A stretch of DNA of 64,000 nt from Nocardiopsis sp. FR4 (GTDB taxonomy: Bacteria > Actinomycetota > Actinomycetes > Streptosporangiales > Streptosporangiaceae), in NCBI RefSeq assembly GCF_009830945.1, contig NZ_VWVV01000016.1:1-64000 (forward strand), given 5' to 3'. The position numbers and the translations under genes are program-made. The notes beneath the pieces were generated by a model, which was given only the letters and a program-made list of their open reading frames with translations, was not told the origin of the DNA and searched no databases. Shown here in pieces: positions 33,788 through 41,960 of the stretch. Within the stretch, counting starts at the first letter, position 1; each line of letters starts with the position of its first letter.

Positions 33788-35791
33788 GTGAACTCGAGTA
33801 CCCACCAGGAGCTGGCCAACTTCATCTGGTCCGTCGCGGACCTGCTCCGCGGTGACTACAAGCAGTCCGAGTACGGCAAGGTGATCCTGCCGTTCGTCGT
33901 GCTGCGTCGGCTGGACTGCGTCCTGGAGCCGACCAAGCAGGCGGTCCGGGAGGCGCACGAGAAGTTCAGGGGCAAGCCCGTGCACGACACCTTCGTGCTC
34001 CGGGCGTCGGGCCACAGCTTCTACAACACCAGTCCGCTGACGCTGAAGCGCATCGCCGACGACGCCTCCCAGGCGGCCAACAACCTCACGCACTTCGTCA
34101 ACGCCTTCTCCGAGAACGCCCGCGAGGTGCTGGAGAAGTACGACTTCCTCGCGCAGATCCGGCGGCTCGACGAGGCGGGCCTGCTGTACCAGGTGGTGGG
34201 CAGGTTCGCGGACCTGGACCTGGGGCCGGAGCGGGTCTCCAACATGCAGATGGGCTACGTCTTCGAGGAGCTCATCCGCCGCTTCTCCGAGATCTCCAAC
34301 GAGACCGCCGGTGAGCACTTCACCCCCCGCGAGGTCATCCGGCTCATGACCGAGCTCCTCCTCGCCCCGGACAAGGACAGCCTGCGCGGCCCCGGGGTCG
34401 TCCGCGAGGTCCTGGACCCGGCGTGCGGCACCGGCGGCATGCTCACCGAGGTGCACGACTACATCCTCGGCCTCAACCCGGACGCCACCGTCGCGATGTC
34501 CGGCCAGGAGCTCAACGGTGAGTCGTGGGCGATCAGCCGGTCCGACCTGATGATCAAGGGCCAGAACCCCAAGAACATCAAGTTCGGCAACTCCTTCAAC
34601 AACGACCAGCACCGGGGGAGCACGTTCGACTACATGCTCGCCAACCCGCCGTTCGGGGTGGAGTGGAAGAAGGTCAAGGACGACGTGGAGGCCGAGCACC
34701 AGCTCGGCAGGCTGGGTCGCTTCGAGGCCGGGCTGCCCCGGATCAACGACGGTTCGCTGTTGTTCCTCCAGCACATGATCTCGAAGATGAAGCCCTACGA
34801 GCCGGGGAACATCGAGAAGCCCGGCAGCCGCCTGGCGATCGTCTTCAACGGATCCCCGCTGTTCACCGGGGGAGCGGGGTCCGGTGAGTCGGAGATCCGC
34901 CGGTGGATCCTGGAGAACGACTGGCTGGAGGCGATCGTCGCCCTGCCCGACCAGCTGTTCTACAACACGGGGATATCCACCTACTTCTGGATCCTCACCA
35001 ACCGCAAGGACAGCGCCCACAAGGGCAAGGTCATGCTCGTCGACGCCCGGGAGCACTGGGCCAAGATGCGCAAGTCCCTGGGCGACAAGCGCAAGTACAT
35101 CACCGACGAGCAGATCGGTGAGCTGTCTCGGCTGTACCTGGACGCGCAGGGCGTGGCCGCCGACCCCGAGCACCCCCTGCACGGCAAGGTGAAGGTCTTC
35201 GCCAACGAGGACTTCGGGTACCAGCGCATCACCGTGGAGCGCCCGTTGAAGCTGCGCTTCGAGGTCACCGAGGACGCCCTGGCCGAGCTGAGCGCCGTGC
35301 TGGACAAGGGCAGGGCCACCGCCAAGTACGAGCAGAAGGCCGAGCTGGTGGAGACGCTCCGGTCGCTGGTCGGTGTCGGACCCTCCTTCAAGAAGACCGA
35401 GTTCGCCGACCGGATCCAGGTGGCGTTGGCGGAGGCGGGCGTGAGCAAACCGCCCACGGCCGTGATGAAGGCGGTCTGGTCCGTGGTGTCGGTGCGCGAC
35501 CCCGAGGGCGAGGTTCAGAGGAAGAAGGGCGAGCCGGAGCCGGACCCAGAACTGCGCGACTTCGAGAACATCCCGCTGGGCGAGGACATCGAGGCCTACA
35601 TGGAGCGGGAGGTCCTGCCGCACGTCGCGGACGCCTGGGTGGATCACTCGAAGACGAGGATCGGCTACGAGATCCCCTTCACGCGGTACTTCTACGTGTA
35701 CACGCCTCCCCGGCCGTTGGAGGAGATCGATGCCGAGCTCAAGCAGCTTGAGGGCGAGATCCAGCGACTCCTGGGAGAGGCGACCAAGTGA
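33788..35791 (+). CDS. hsdM: Type I restriction-modification methylase subunit
   Basis: This 667-residue protein is HsdM. The N-terminal helical domain (NSSTHQELANFIWSVADLLR, then ILPFVVLRRLDCVLEPTK) is followed by SAM motif I DPACGTGGM and motif IV NPPFGVEWK, with HFTPREVIRLM between the domains. It transfers a methyl group to adenine N6 in the bipartite site chosen by HsdS and forms M2S and R2M2S complexes. The GTG at 33788 has GGAAGGA upstream. Its stop overlaps the hsdS start (GTGA). Base composition is like the host, unlike hsdS. Length is slightly above the family average owing to the C-terminal helical region. Confidence 0.95.
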   Translation: MNSSTHQELANFIWSVADLLRGDYKQSEYGKVILPFVVLRRLDCVLEPTKQAVREAHEKFRGKPVHDTFVLRASGHSFYNTSPLTLKRIADDASQAANNLTHFVNAFSENAREVLEKYDFLAQIRRLDEAGLLYQVVGRFADLDLGPERVSNMQMGYVFEELIRRFSEISNETAGEHFTPREVIRLMTELLLAPDKDSLRGPGVVREVLDPACGTGGMLTEVHDYILGLNPDATVAMSGQELNGESWAISRSDLMIKGQNPKNIKFGNSFNNDQHRGSTFDYMLANPPFGVEWKKVKDDVEAEHQLGRLGRFEAGLPRINDGSLLFLQHMISKMKPYEPGNIEKPGSRLAIVFNGSPLFTGGAGSGESEIRRWILENDWLEAIVALPDQLFYNTGISTYFWILTNRKDSAHKGKVMLVDAREHWAKMRKSLGDKRKYITDEQIGELSRLYLDAQGVAADPEHPLHGKVKVFANEDFGYQRITVERPLKLRFEVTEDALAELSAVLDKGRATAKYEQKAELVETLRSLVGVGPSFKKTEFADRIQVALAEAGVSKPPTAVMKAVWSVVSVRDPEGEVQRKKGEPEPDPELRDFENIPLGEDIEAYMEREVLPHVADAWVDHSKTRIGYEIPFTRYFYVYTPPRPLEEIDAELKQLEGEIQRLLGEATK

Positions 35792-36987
35792 ATAAAGTTC
35801 CCCTTAAAAGGGTTGCTCGTATTATTGCGGGGCAATCTCCGAAGTCTGAGGATGTAACACCACTCACTGCTGGCATTCCATTTCTTCAGGGGAATGCTGA
35901 ATTTGGCCCTGAGAATCCGAAGCCAAAATTTGAATGCAACCTTGCCAGTAAGTACTGTGATACTGGCGATATTCTACTTTCAGTGAGGGCTCCTGTTGGT
36001 GCTGTAAATATTGCTGATCGCCGTTATGCAGTAGGTCGTGGAGTTTGTGCAATTCGCGCAGAGTCTGTTGACCAAAGGTATCTTTGGTGGTGGCTTAATG
36101 GACAGAGTGAAATTTTGAATTCTGTTGCCACTGGTTCAACGTATTCGGCAGTGACTGCTGAACAGGTTGGCGCTATAGAAGTTCCCGCCATGGGGCTTGG
36201 GGAGCAGCGGCGTATAGCTGACTTCCTTGATGCTGAAGTGGGTCTCGTAGAGGCTGCTGGTTGGAAAAGAAGGGAAGTTTCTGTTCTTGCTCGTCAGAGG
36301 CATCGAGCCTTGATTGACATGGAAATAGTCAAGCTCTCTGAAAAATTTGGTGATCGTCTACTCAGGCGCTCCATTGTTGGCATGGAGCAAGGATTCAGTC
36401 CGCTGTGTGACAATTATCCTGCGTCTGAGGGTGAATGGGGAGTGCTTAAGGTTAGTTCTGTTAAGCTCGGCGTCTTTACTGAAGAGGAAAACAAGCACTA
36501 CCCAGAGGGCGACGCAAGTATGTCGCGGTATGAAGTTAAGGAGGGGGATTTGTTGGTCACTCGGGCTAACACTCCTTCCTTGGTTGGGTCGGTCGCTCTC
36601 GTCCCCAGGGTGCGCGAGAAGCTTCTTATTTCTGACAAGATCTTTCGAGTGAAAACGTCGGGGAATATCGACCCTCGCTTCCTTGCCTTCGCTGCTGGTG
36701 GAAGTCGTATTCGGGGAATGTGTGCGATGGCTTCGCATGGGACTTCCCAGTCGATGGTCAATCTCAAGTCCGAGGAGATCAAGGCATGGCCGATCCCGGC
36801 GGCTCCGCTCGATGAGCAGGCGAGGGCCGCAGCCAGGTTCGAAGAGAGTCGTGTGTTCACTGACCGGTTGCGAGAACTCGCCGACCGACAGATCCAGCTT
36901 CTGGAAGAGCGTAAGCGTGCCCTGATCACCGCCGCTGTCACCGGTCAGATCGACGTCACCACCGCGCGAGGAGCTGATGTTTCGTGA
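35788..36987 (+). CDS. hsdS: Type I restriction-modification specificity subunit, AT-rich
   Basis: This 399-residue protein is HsdS. It has two target-recognition domains, each followed by a conserved helix: the first ends VGAIEVPAMGLGEQRRIADF and the second IKAWPIPAAPLDEQARAAAR; the latter has the usual tail RKRALITAAVTGQIDVTT. The GTG at 35788 overlaps the hsdM stop, and its own stop overlaps the hsdR start. From the start to about 36780 the DNA is close to 50% GC with AT-ending codons, while the last 200 bases return to host composition. A segment carrying both recognition domains has therefore been replaced from a low-GC donor, changing the site recognised. Confidence 0.95.
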   Translation: MNKVPLKRVARIIAGQSPKSEDVTPLTAGIPFLQGNAEFGPENPKPKFECNLASKYCDTGDILLSVRAPVGAVNIADRRYAVGRGVCAIRAESVDQRYLWWWLNGQSEILNSVATGSTYSAVTAEQVGAIEVPAMGLGEQRRIADFLDAEVGLVEAAGWKRREVSVLARQRHRALIDMEIVKLSEKFGDRLLRRSIVGMEQGFSPLCDNYPASEGEWGVLKVSSVKLGVFTEEENKHYPEGDASMSRYEVKEGDLLVTRANTPSLVGSVALVPRVREKLLISDKIFRVKTSGNIDPRFLAFAAGGSRIRGMCAMASHGTSQSMVNLKSEEIKAWPIPAAPLDEQARAAARFEESRVFTDRLRELADRQIQLLEERKRALITAAVTGQIDVTTARGADVS

Positions 36988-39900
36988 GCCCCGTCTACGA
37001 CGAGAGAACCTTCGAGGACAACATCGTCGCCTCCCTGCTCTCAAACGGCTGGCGACAGGGGACCCCCGCTGACTACCACGCCGAACTGGGGTTGGACACC
37101 GCCCAGCTCACCGAGTTCCTCGGGGCCACCCAGGGGGACGAGTTCGAGGAGCTCGCCGCGCGCTGCGGCGGCACGGAAGCCGCCCAGACCACCTTCACCA
37201 AGACCCTCGCCAAGCGGATCGACGAGCAGGGCACCCTCCACGTCCTGCGCAAGGGCGTCACCGTCGAAGGGGTGCGCTTCAAACTCGCCCACTTCCGGCC
37301 CTCGCACACCATCGTCGAGAACGCCCTGGACAACTACCGGCGGAACCGGCTCAGCGTCACCCGCCAGCTGCACTACGCCACCAAGGACGGCGACCGGGGC
37401 AAGTCCCTGGACCTGGTCCTGTTCGTCAACGGCCTGCCCGTCGCCACCGCCGAACTCAAGAACCCCCTCACCGGGCAGGACGTCAACGACGCCAAACGCC
37501 AGTACGCCCACGACCGCGACCCCCTCGAAACGCTCTTCGCGCGGCGCACCCTGGTCCATTTCGCCGTTGACCCCGACCTGGTCTTCCTCACCACCCGCCT
37601 CGCGGGTCCCGACACCGTCTTCCTGCCGTTCAACACCGGCTCCGAGGGCCCCGGCCGCACCGGCGGCGCGGGCAACCCCCCGCTCGCGACGGGGGCAACC
37701 GGCTACCGGACCTCCTACCTGTGGGAACAGGTCTGGCAGATCGACAACTGGCTCGACCTCCTCGAACGCTTCGTCCACGTCAAGCGGGACAAGGACTCCA
37801 GGGGCCGCAAGCGCCAGAGCGTCATCTTCCCCCGCTTCCACCAGTGGCACGCGGTGCGCACCCTCGTCGACCACGCCGCCCGCCACGGGGCGGGTAACAA
37901 CTACCTCGTCATGCACTCGGCCGGGTCGGGCAAGTCCAACACGATCGCCTGGCTCTCCCACCGACTCGCCTCCCTACACACCTCCGAAGACCCCTCCCAC
38001 CTGGACCCCGCCGCCGTGGAGAAGGGCCTCAAGCCCAACGAACGGGTCTTCGACAAGACCATCATCATCACCGACCGCTCCGTCCTGGACCGCCAACTCC
38101 AGGACACCGTCGGCGACTTCTCCCAGGTGGAGGGGCTGGTCGGAAAGATCGGCGGCAAGGGCGGCTCCAAGTCCGCCCAACTGGCCGAGGCGCTGTCCAC
38201 CTCCACCAAGCGCATCCTTGTGGTCACCCTCCAGACCTTCCCCGCCCTCCTCGACTACCTCAAGAAGGAGCCCGTCGAGATCAAGGGCCACCGGTTCGCG
38301 ATCGTCGTCGACGAGGCGCACTCCTCCCAGAGCGGAGAGGCCGCCAAGGACGTCAAGAAGGCCCTCCGGGACCTGGGCCTGGACGCGGACGACGACGAAC
38401 CCGACAGCGAGCAGGAGGGGCAGGCGGAGCAGTCCACCGAGGAGGCCCTGCGCGAGTCGGCCGCCTACCGGGGCCGCAGCGCGAACCTGTCCTACTTCGC
38501 GTTCACCGCCACCCCCAAGCACAAGACCCTCAACCTGTTCGGTCGCCGCAACCGGGCCACCGGCAAGTACGAGCCCTTCCACGTCTACTCGATGCGCCAG
38601 GCCATCGACGAGGGCTTCATCCTCGACCCGCTGCGCAACTACCTCACGTACGGCGCCCAGTACAAGCTGGCCAACCTCAACGCCGAGGACCGCGAGGTGG
38701 ACGCGGACAAGGCCCGGTCCGAACTCGCCCGCTTCGCCTTCCTGCACGAGTCCTCGCTGGCCCAGCACGCCGAGGTGATCGTCGAGAACTTCAACCGGGT
38801 CACCCGCGGCCAGATGGACGGCCGGGCCAAGGCCATGGTCGTCACCCGCTCCCGCGAGGCCGCGCTGCGCCTGTACCGGGCGACCGTCAGCTACCTGGAG
38901 GACAGCGGCGCCCCGGACCCGGGGGTCCTCGTCGCCTTCTCCGGGGCCCTCAAACTCACCAAGGACGACCCGGGCGTCACCGAGGCCGACGTCAACGGCT
39001 TCCCCGAGGGCGAGCTCCCACAGCGCTTCGCCTATACCGCCGCCGACGACCGGTACTCCGGCGCCCGTAGCGGCAACCGCGAGTACCGGCTGCTGATCGT
39101 CGCCGAGAAGTACCAGACCGGGTTCGACCAGCCGCTGTTGACCACCATGTTCGTGGTCAAACCCCTCAAGGGCGTGGCCGCCGTGCAGACCCTGTCCCGG
39201 CTCAACCGCACCCACCCGCGCAAGAGCCAGAGCGACCTGTTCGTCCTCGACTTCGTCAACCGGGCCGAGGACGTCAAGGAGCAGTTCAAGCCCTTCTACG
39301 AGCAGGCGGTCACCGTCGAGGCCGACCCCGACCGGCTGCACAGGGCCAAGCACCGGCTGATGCACGGGGCGAACATCCTGGTGGAGGCCGAGCTGGAGGG
39401 CTTCGCCAAGGCCTATCTCGACGTCACGGACGGCCCGCAGCCCACCGACGAACAGCTCAGGAACCACCCCGACCTCCTGCGCCACCTCAATCCCGCGGTG
39501 GAGCGCTACACGACGCTGGCCACCGCCGAGGACGAGGACGACCGCGCCGACGCCGACACCTTCCGGACCGAGCTCAACGACTACGTCACCAAGTACGCCT
39601 TCCTCGCCCAGATCATGAGCTACCCGGACACGGAGCTGGAGCGCCTGTACCTGTACGGCCGCTTCCTGCTCCGGGCCCTGCCCGCCCGGCGGGACGGCGG
39701 GGTCGACATCGGCAAGGTCAGCCTGAGCCACTTCCGGCTCTTCGCGACCGGAAAGCACGACCTCGGGCTGTCCCCGGAGGGCGACCAGGAGCTTCCCGGC
39801 TTCTCCGACGGGGCCGCGGGCGCCGCCGATCCCAGGAAGGAGCTGCTCTCCGAGCTCATCGAGCTCTTCAACGAGCACTTCGGCCGCAACCTCAGCGAGG

Positions 39901-40166
39901 CGGACCGGCTCATGCTGGAGGAGCGTCTCCAGAGCGTCGTCCAGAACCCCAAGGTCAAACTCGCCGCCCTCAACAGCGACGAGAACGCCTTCCAGCACGT
40001 GTTCGACGAGCCCATGGAGGAGGCGATCGCGGAACGCTACGAGAGCGGCATCGAGTTCACCAACCGTTACTTCGGTGACGCCGACTTCAAGAACTCGATC
40101 AACCGCGCCATGCGGAGGGCCGCCTACCGGCTCATTCGCCGGGAGCACGGCTCCACGGCGGCCTGA
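36984..40166 (+). CDS. hsdR: Type I restriction endonuclease subunit
   Basis: This 1060-residue protein is HsdR. The N-terminal PD-(D/E)XK nuclease domain contains KSLDLVLFVNGLPVATAELK, with the D...ExK catalytic pattern. The translocase has Walker A SAGSGKS (312-318), DEAH in VVDEAHSSQSGE and FTATPKHKT. The second RecA domain carries EKYQTGFDQPLLTTMFV and TLSRLNRT, and the C-terminal helical region binds HsdM. It cuts unmethylated DNA far from the recognition site after ATP-driven translocation. The GTG at 36984 forms a GTGA overlap with hsdS, so all three subunits are translationally coupled. All key motifs are intact and the system should be active. Confidence 0.95.
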   Translation: MSPVYDERTFEDNIVASLLSNGWRQGTPADYHAELGLDTAQLTEFLGATQGDEFEELAARCGGTEAAQTTFTKTLAKRIDEQGTLHVLRKGVTVEGVRFKLAHFRPSHTIVENALDNYRRNRLSVTRQLHYATKDGDRGKSLDLVLFVNGLPVATAELKNPLTGQDVNDAKRQYAHDRDPLETLFARRTLVHFAVDPDLVFLTTRLAGPDTVFLPFNTGSEGPGRTGGAGNPPLATGATGYRTSYLWEQVWQIDNWLDLLERFVHVKRDKDSRGRKRQSVIFPRFHQWHAVRTLVDHAARHGAGNNYLVMHSAGSGKSNTIAWLSHRLASLHTSEDPSHLDPAAVEKGLKPNERVFDKTIIITDRSVLDRQLQDTVGDFSQVEGLVGKIGGKGGSKSAQLAEALSTSTKRILVVTLQTFPALLDYLKKEPVEIKGHRFAIVVDEAHSSQSGEAAKDVKKALRDLGLDADDDEPDSEQEGQAEQSTEEALRESAAYRGRSANLSYFAFTATPKHKTLNLFGRRNRATGKYEPFHVYSMRQAIDEGFILDPLRNYLTYGAQYKLANLNAEDREVDADKARSELARFAFLHESSLAQHAEVIVENFNRVTRGQMDGRAKAMVVTRSREAALRLYRATVSYLEDSGAPDPGVLVAFSGALKLTKDDPGVTEADVNGFPEGELPQRFAYTAADDRYSGARSGNREYRLLIVAEKYQTGFDQPLLTTMFVVKPLKGVAAVQTLSRLNRTHPRKSQSDLFVLDFVNRAEDVKEQFKPFYEQAVTVEADPDRLHRAKHRLMHGANILVEAELEGFAKAYLDVTDGPQPTDEQLRNHPDLLRHLNPAVERYTTLATAEDEDDRADADTFRTELNDYVTKYAFLAQIMSYPDTELERLYLYGRFLLRALPARRDGGVDIGKVSLSHFRLFATGKHDLGLSPEGDQELPGFSDGAAGAADPRKELLSELIELFNEHFGRNLSEADRLMLEERLQSVVQNPKVKLAALNSDENAFQHVFDEPMEEAIAERYESGIEFTNRYFGDADFKNSINRAMRRAAYRLIRREHGSTAA

Positions 40167-40312
40167 GGGCACGGCCGCTCGGGTGGAACGGAGGCCCGAG
40201 CGGCGCCCCATCCCGCTCCCCGTGGCCGTAGGATCACCCACGACGCACGCGTACAACCCCCCTGTGGCCGGTGGCCCCGCACCACCGTCCGCGTCGACCC
40301 CGGATGGAGGGC

Positions 40313-41887
40313 ATGGTGCCCGGGCCCCCGCGGCGGATCGCCGACCGGTACGACATCACCAGCGCCATCAGCACCGGCGGAATGGGACAGGTATGGCAGG
40401 GTTACGACACGGTCCTGGACCGTCCGGTGGCGGTCAAGGTCATCCGCCCCGACCTGGTCGCCCGACCCGACGAGTACGGTGAACTGGCCGAGCGCTTCCG
40501 GCGTGAGGCCCGCATCACCGCCCGGATCGAGCACCCCGGGGTGCCCGCCGTCTACGACGCCGCCATCGACCGGGACAAGGGCCTGCTCTACCTGGTGATG
40601 CAGTTCGTCAGGGGCATCCCCCTGTCCGACCTCATCAACGAACGGGCTCCCCTGGAGGTCCCGGCCGCGGCCTCCGTCGCCGCCCAGGTGTGCGCCGTGC
40701 TCGCGCAGGCGCACGCGGTCCCGGTCATCCACCGCGACCTCAAGCCCGGCAACATCATGGTGGCCGAGGACGGCTCCGTGAAGGTCCTGGACTTCGGCGT
40801 CGCCGCCGTCCTGCGCACCGATCTGACCCGCCTCACCGTCACCGGCTCCCAACTGGGAACCTTCGCCTACATGCCGCCCGAACAGGTCAAGGGACTGGGA
40901 GCCACCCCCGGCAGCGACCTCTACTCGCTCGGCTGCGTCCTGTACGAGCTGCTGACCGGGCAGCCCGTCTTCCCCGCCGGACTCACCGCCTTCCAACTCC
41001 AGGTCGCCCACGTGCAGACCACCCCCCGACCCGCCTCCGCACTGCGCCCCGACCTGCCCGCCGACCTGGACGCCCTCCTCGCGGACCTGCTGGCCAAGAG
41101 CTCCGAGGCCCGTCCCGCCTCCGCGCAGGAGGTCCACGACCGCCTCGCCCCGCACCTTCCCCCCGCCGACCTCGCCACCCCGGAGAGGCCCCGGCCGCCG
41201 GGAGCACTGCCCGACCCCACCCGCCCCTACCGGCGTCCCATGGCCCCCCGGCCGCCCACCCCTCCGGAGACGGGCGTCGCACCGACCAGGGTCGGTCCTC
41301 CCTCCGGGCCCCCGGTCGTTCCCGGGCTCGAACCCGGTGCGTTGGAGGAGGCCGACGCCCACGCCTCGGCGCTCCTGGCCGAGGACCGCTTCGCCCAGGC
41401 GGCGGCGGTCCTGGACGAAATCCTCGAACCGGCGGCGGCCGCCCTGGGCGAGGAGTCGGCGAAGGTCGTCGAACTGCGCCTGCTGCGCGTCAACGCACTG
41501 GGCCTGGGCGGCGACTTCCGGCGGGCCCTGCCCGAGTTCACCGCGCTCGCCGAGATCCTGGAGCGCCAGGGCGGACCCACCGAGGAAAGGGCGATCGTCT
41601 GCCGCCAACAGGCCGCCTACTGCCTGGCCCAACTCGGCCAGACCACCCAGGCCCTGCGCGACGCCGAAGCGCTCCTGGACCGGGTCCGCGACTCCATCGG
41701 GGAGCGCTCCGACATCGCGTTGGAGCTGCGCCGCGACATCGGCATGTGGCGGCTGTGGTCGGGAGACGCCCACCGCGCCGCCGCCGAACTCACCGCCCTC
41801 CACGCCGACCTGGAGGCGGTGTACGGTCCCGACGACCCCGAGACCCGGCAGATCCAGGAGATCCTCCACCGGCTCAGACACCGATGA
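40313..41887 (+). CDS. Cytosolic Ser/Thr protein kinase with TPR-like tail
   Basis: This protein of about 524 residues is an active-looking kinase of the PknB type: VAVKVI with the ATP lysine, HRDLKPGN, DFG (VLDFGVAAV), then GTFAYMPPEQ and DLYSLGCVLYELLTG. After a Pro-rich linker the C-terminal ~170 residues form TPR-like helices (ADAHASALLAEDRFAQAAAV, VELRLLRVNALGLGGDFRRA, LAQLGQTTQALRDAEALLD). No transmembrane helix is present, unusual for PknB-like proteins. ATG at 40313 follows GGAGG closely; an ATG at 40304 and a GTG at 40271 are alternatives. It lies between hsdR and two helicases, suggesting phosphorylation control of the neighbours, as in kinase-containing phage defence systems (inference). 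Confidence 0.85.
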   Translation: MVPGPPRRIADRYDITSAISTGGMGQVWQGYDTVLDRPVAVKVIRPDLVARPDEYGELAERFRREARITARIEHPGVPAVYDAAIDRDKGLLYLVMQFVRGIPLSDLINERAPLEVPAAASVAAQVCAVLAQAHAVPVIHRDLKPGNIMVAEDGSVKVLDFGVAAVLRTDLTRLTVTGSQLGTFAYMPPEQVKGLGATPGSDLYSLGCVLYELLTGQPVFPAGLTAFQLQVAHVQTTPRPASALRPDLPADLDALLADLLAKSSEARPASAQEVHDRLAPHLPPADLATPERPRPPGALPDPTRPYRRPMAPRPPTPPETGVAPTRVGPPSGPPVVPGLEPGALEEADAHASALLAEDRFAQAAAVLDEILEPAAAALGEESAKVVELRLLRVNALGLGGDFRRALPEFTALAEILERQGGPTEERAIVCRQQAAYCLAQLGQTTQALRDAEALLDRVRDSIGERSDIALELRRDIGMWRLWSGDAHRAAAELTALHADLEAVYGPDDPETRQIQEILHRLRHR

Positions 41888-41960
41888 CCCGCGGGGCGCC
41901 CGACACGCCGCGCACCCGTCTCCCCCGTTCCTTGAGCCACAGAAGGAGAACCCCACCCCC

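Noticed and set aside
32096..35647. A 1183-codon minus-strand open frame opposite the methylase and hsdM
   Set aside because: It is low-complexity text with no motif; hsdM and the methylase on the plus strand are certain.
35864..36052. Small minus-strand open frame inside hsdS
   Set aside because: The AT-rich hsdS breaks the usual bias, so short random frames appear; no ribosome site or motif.
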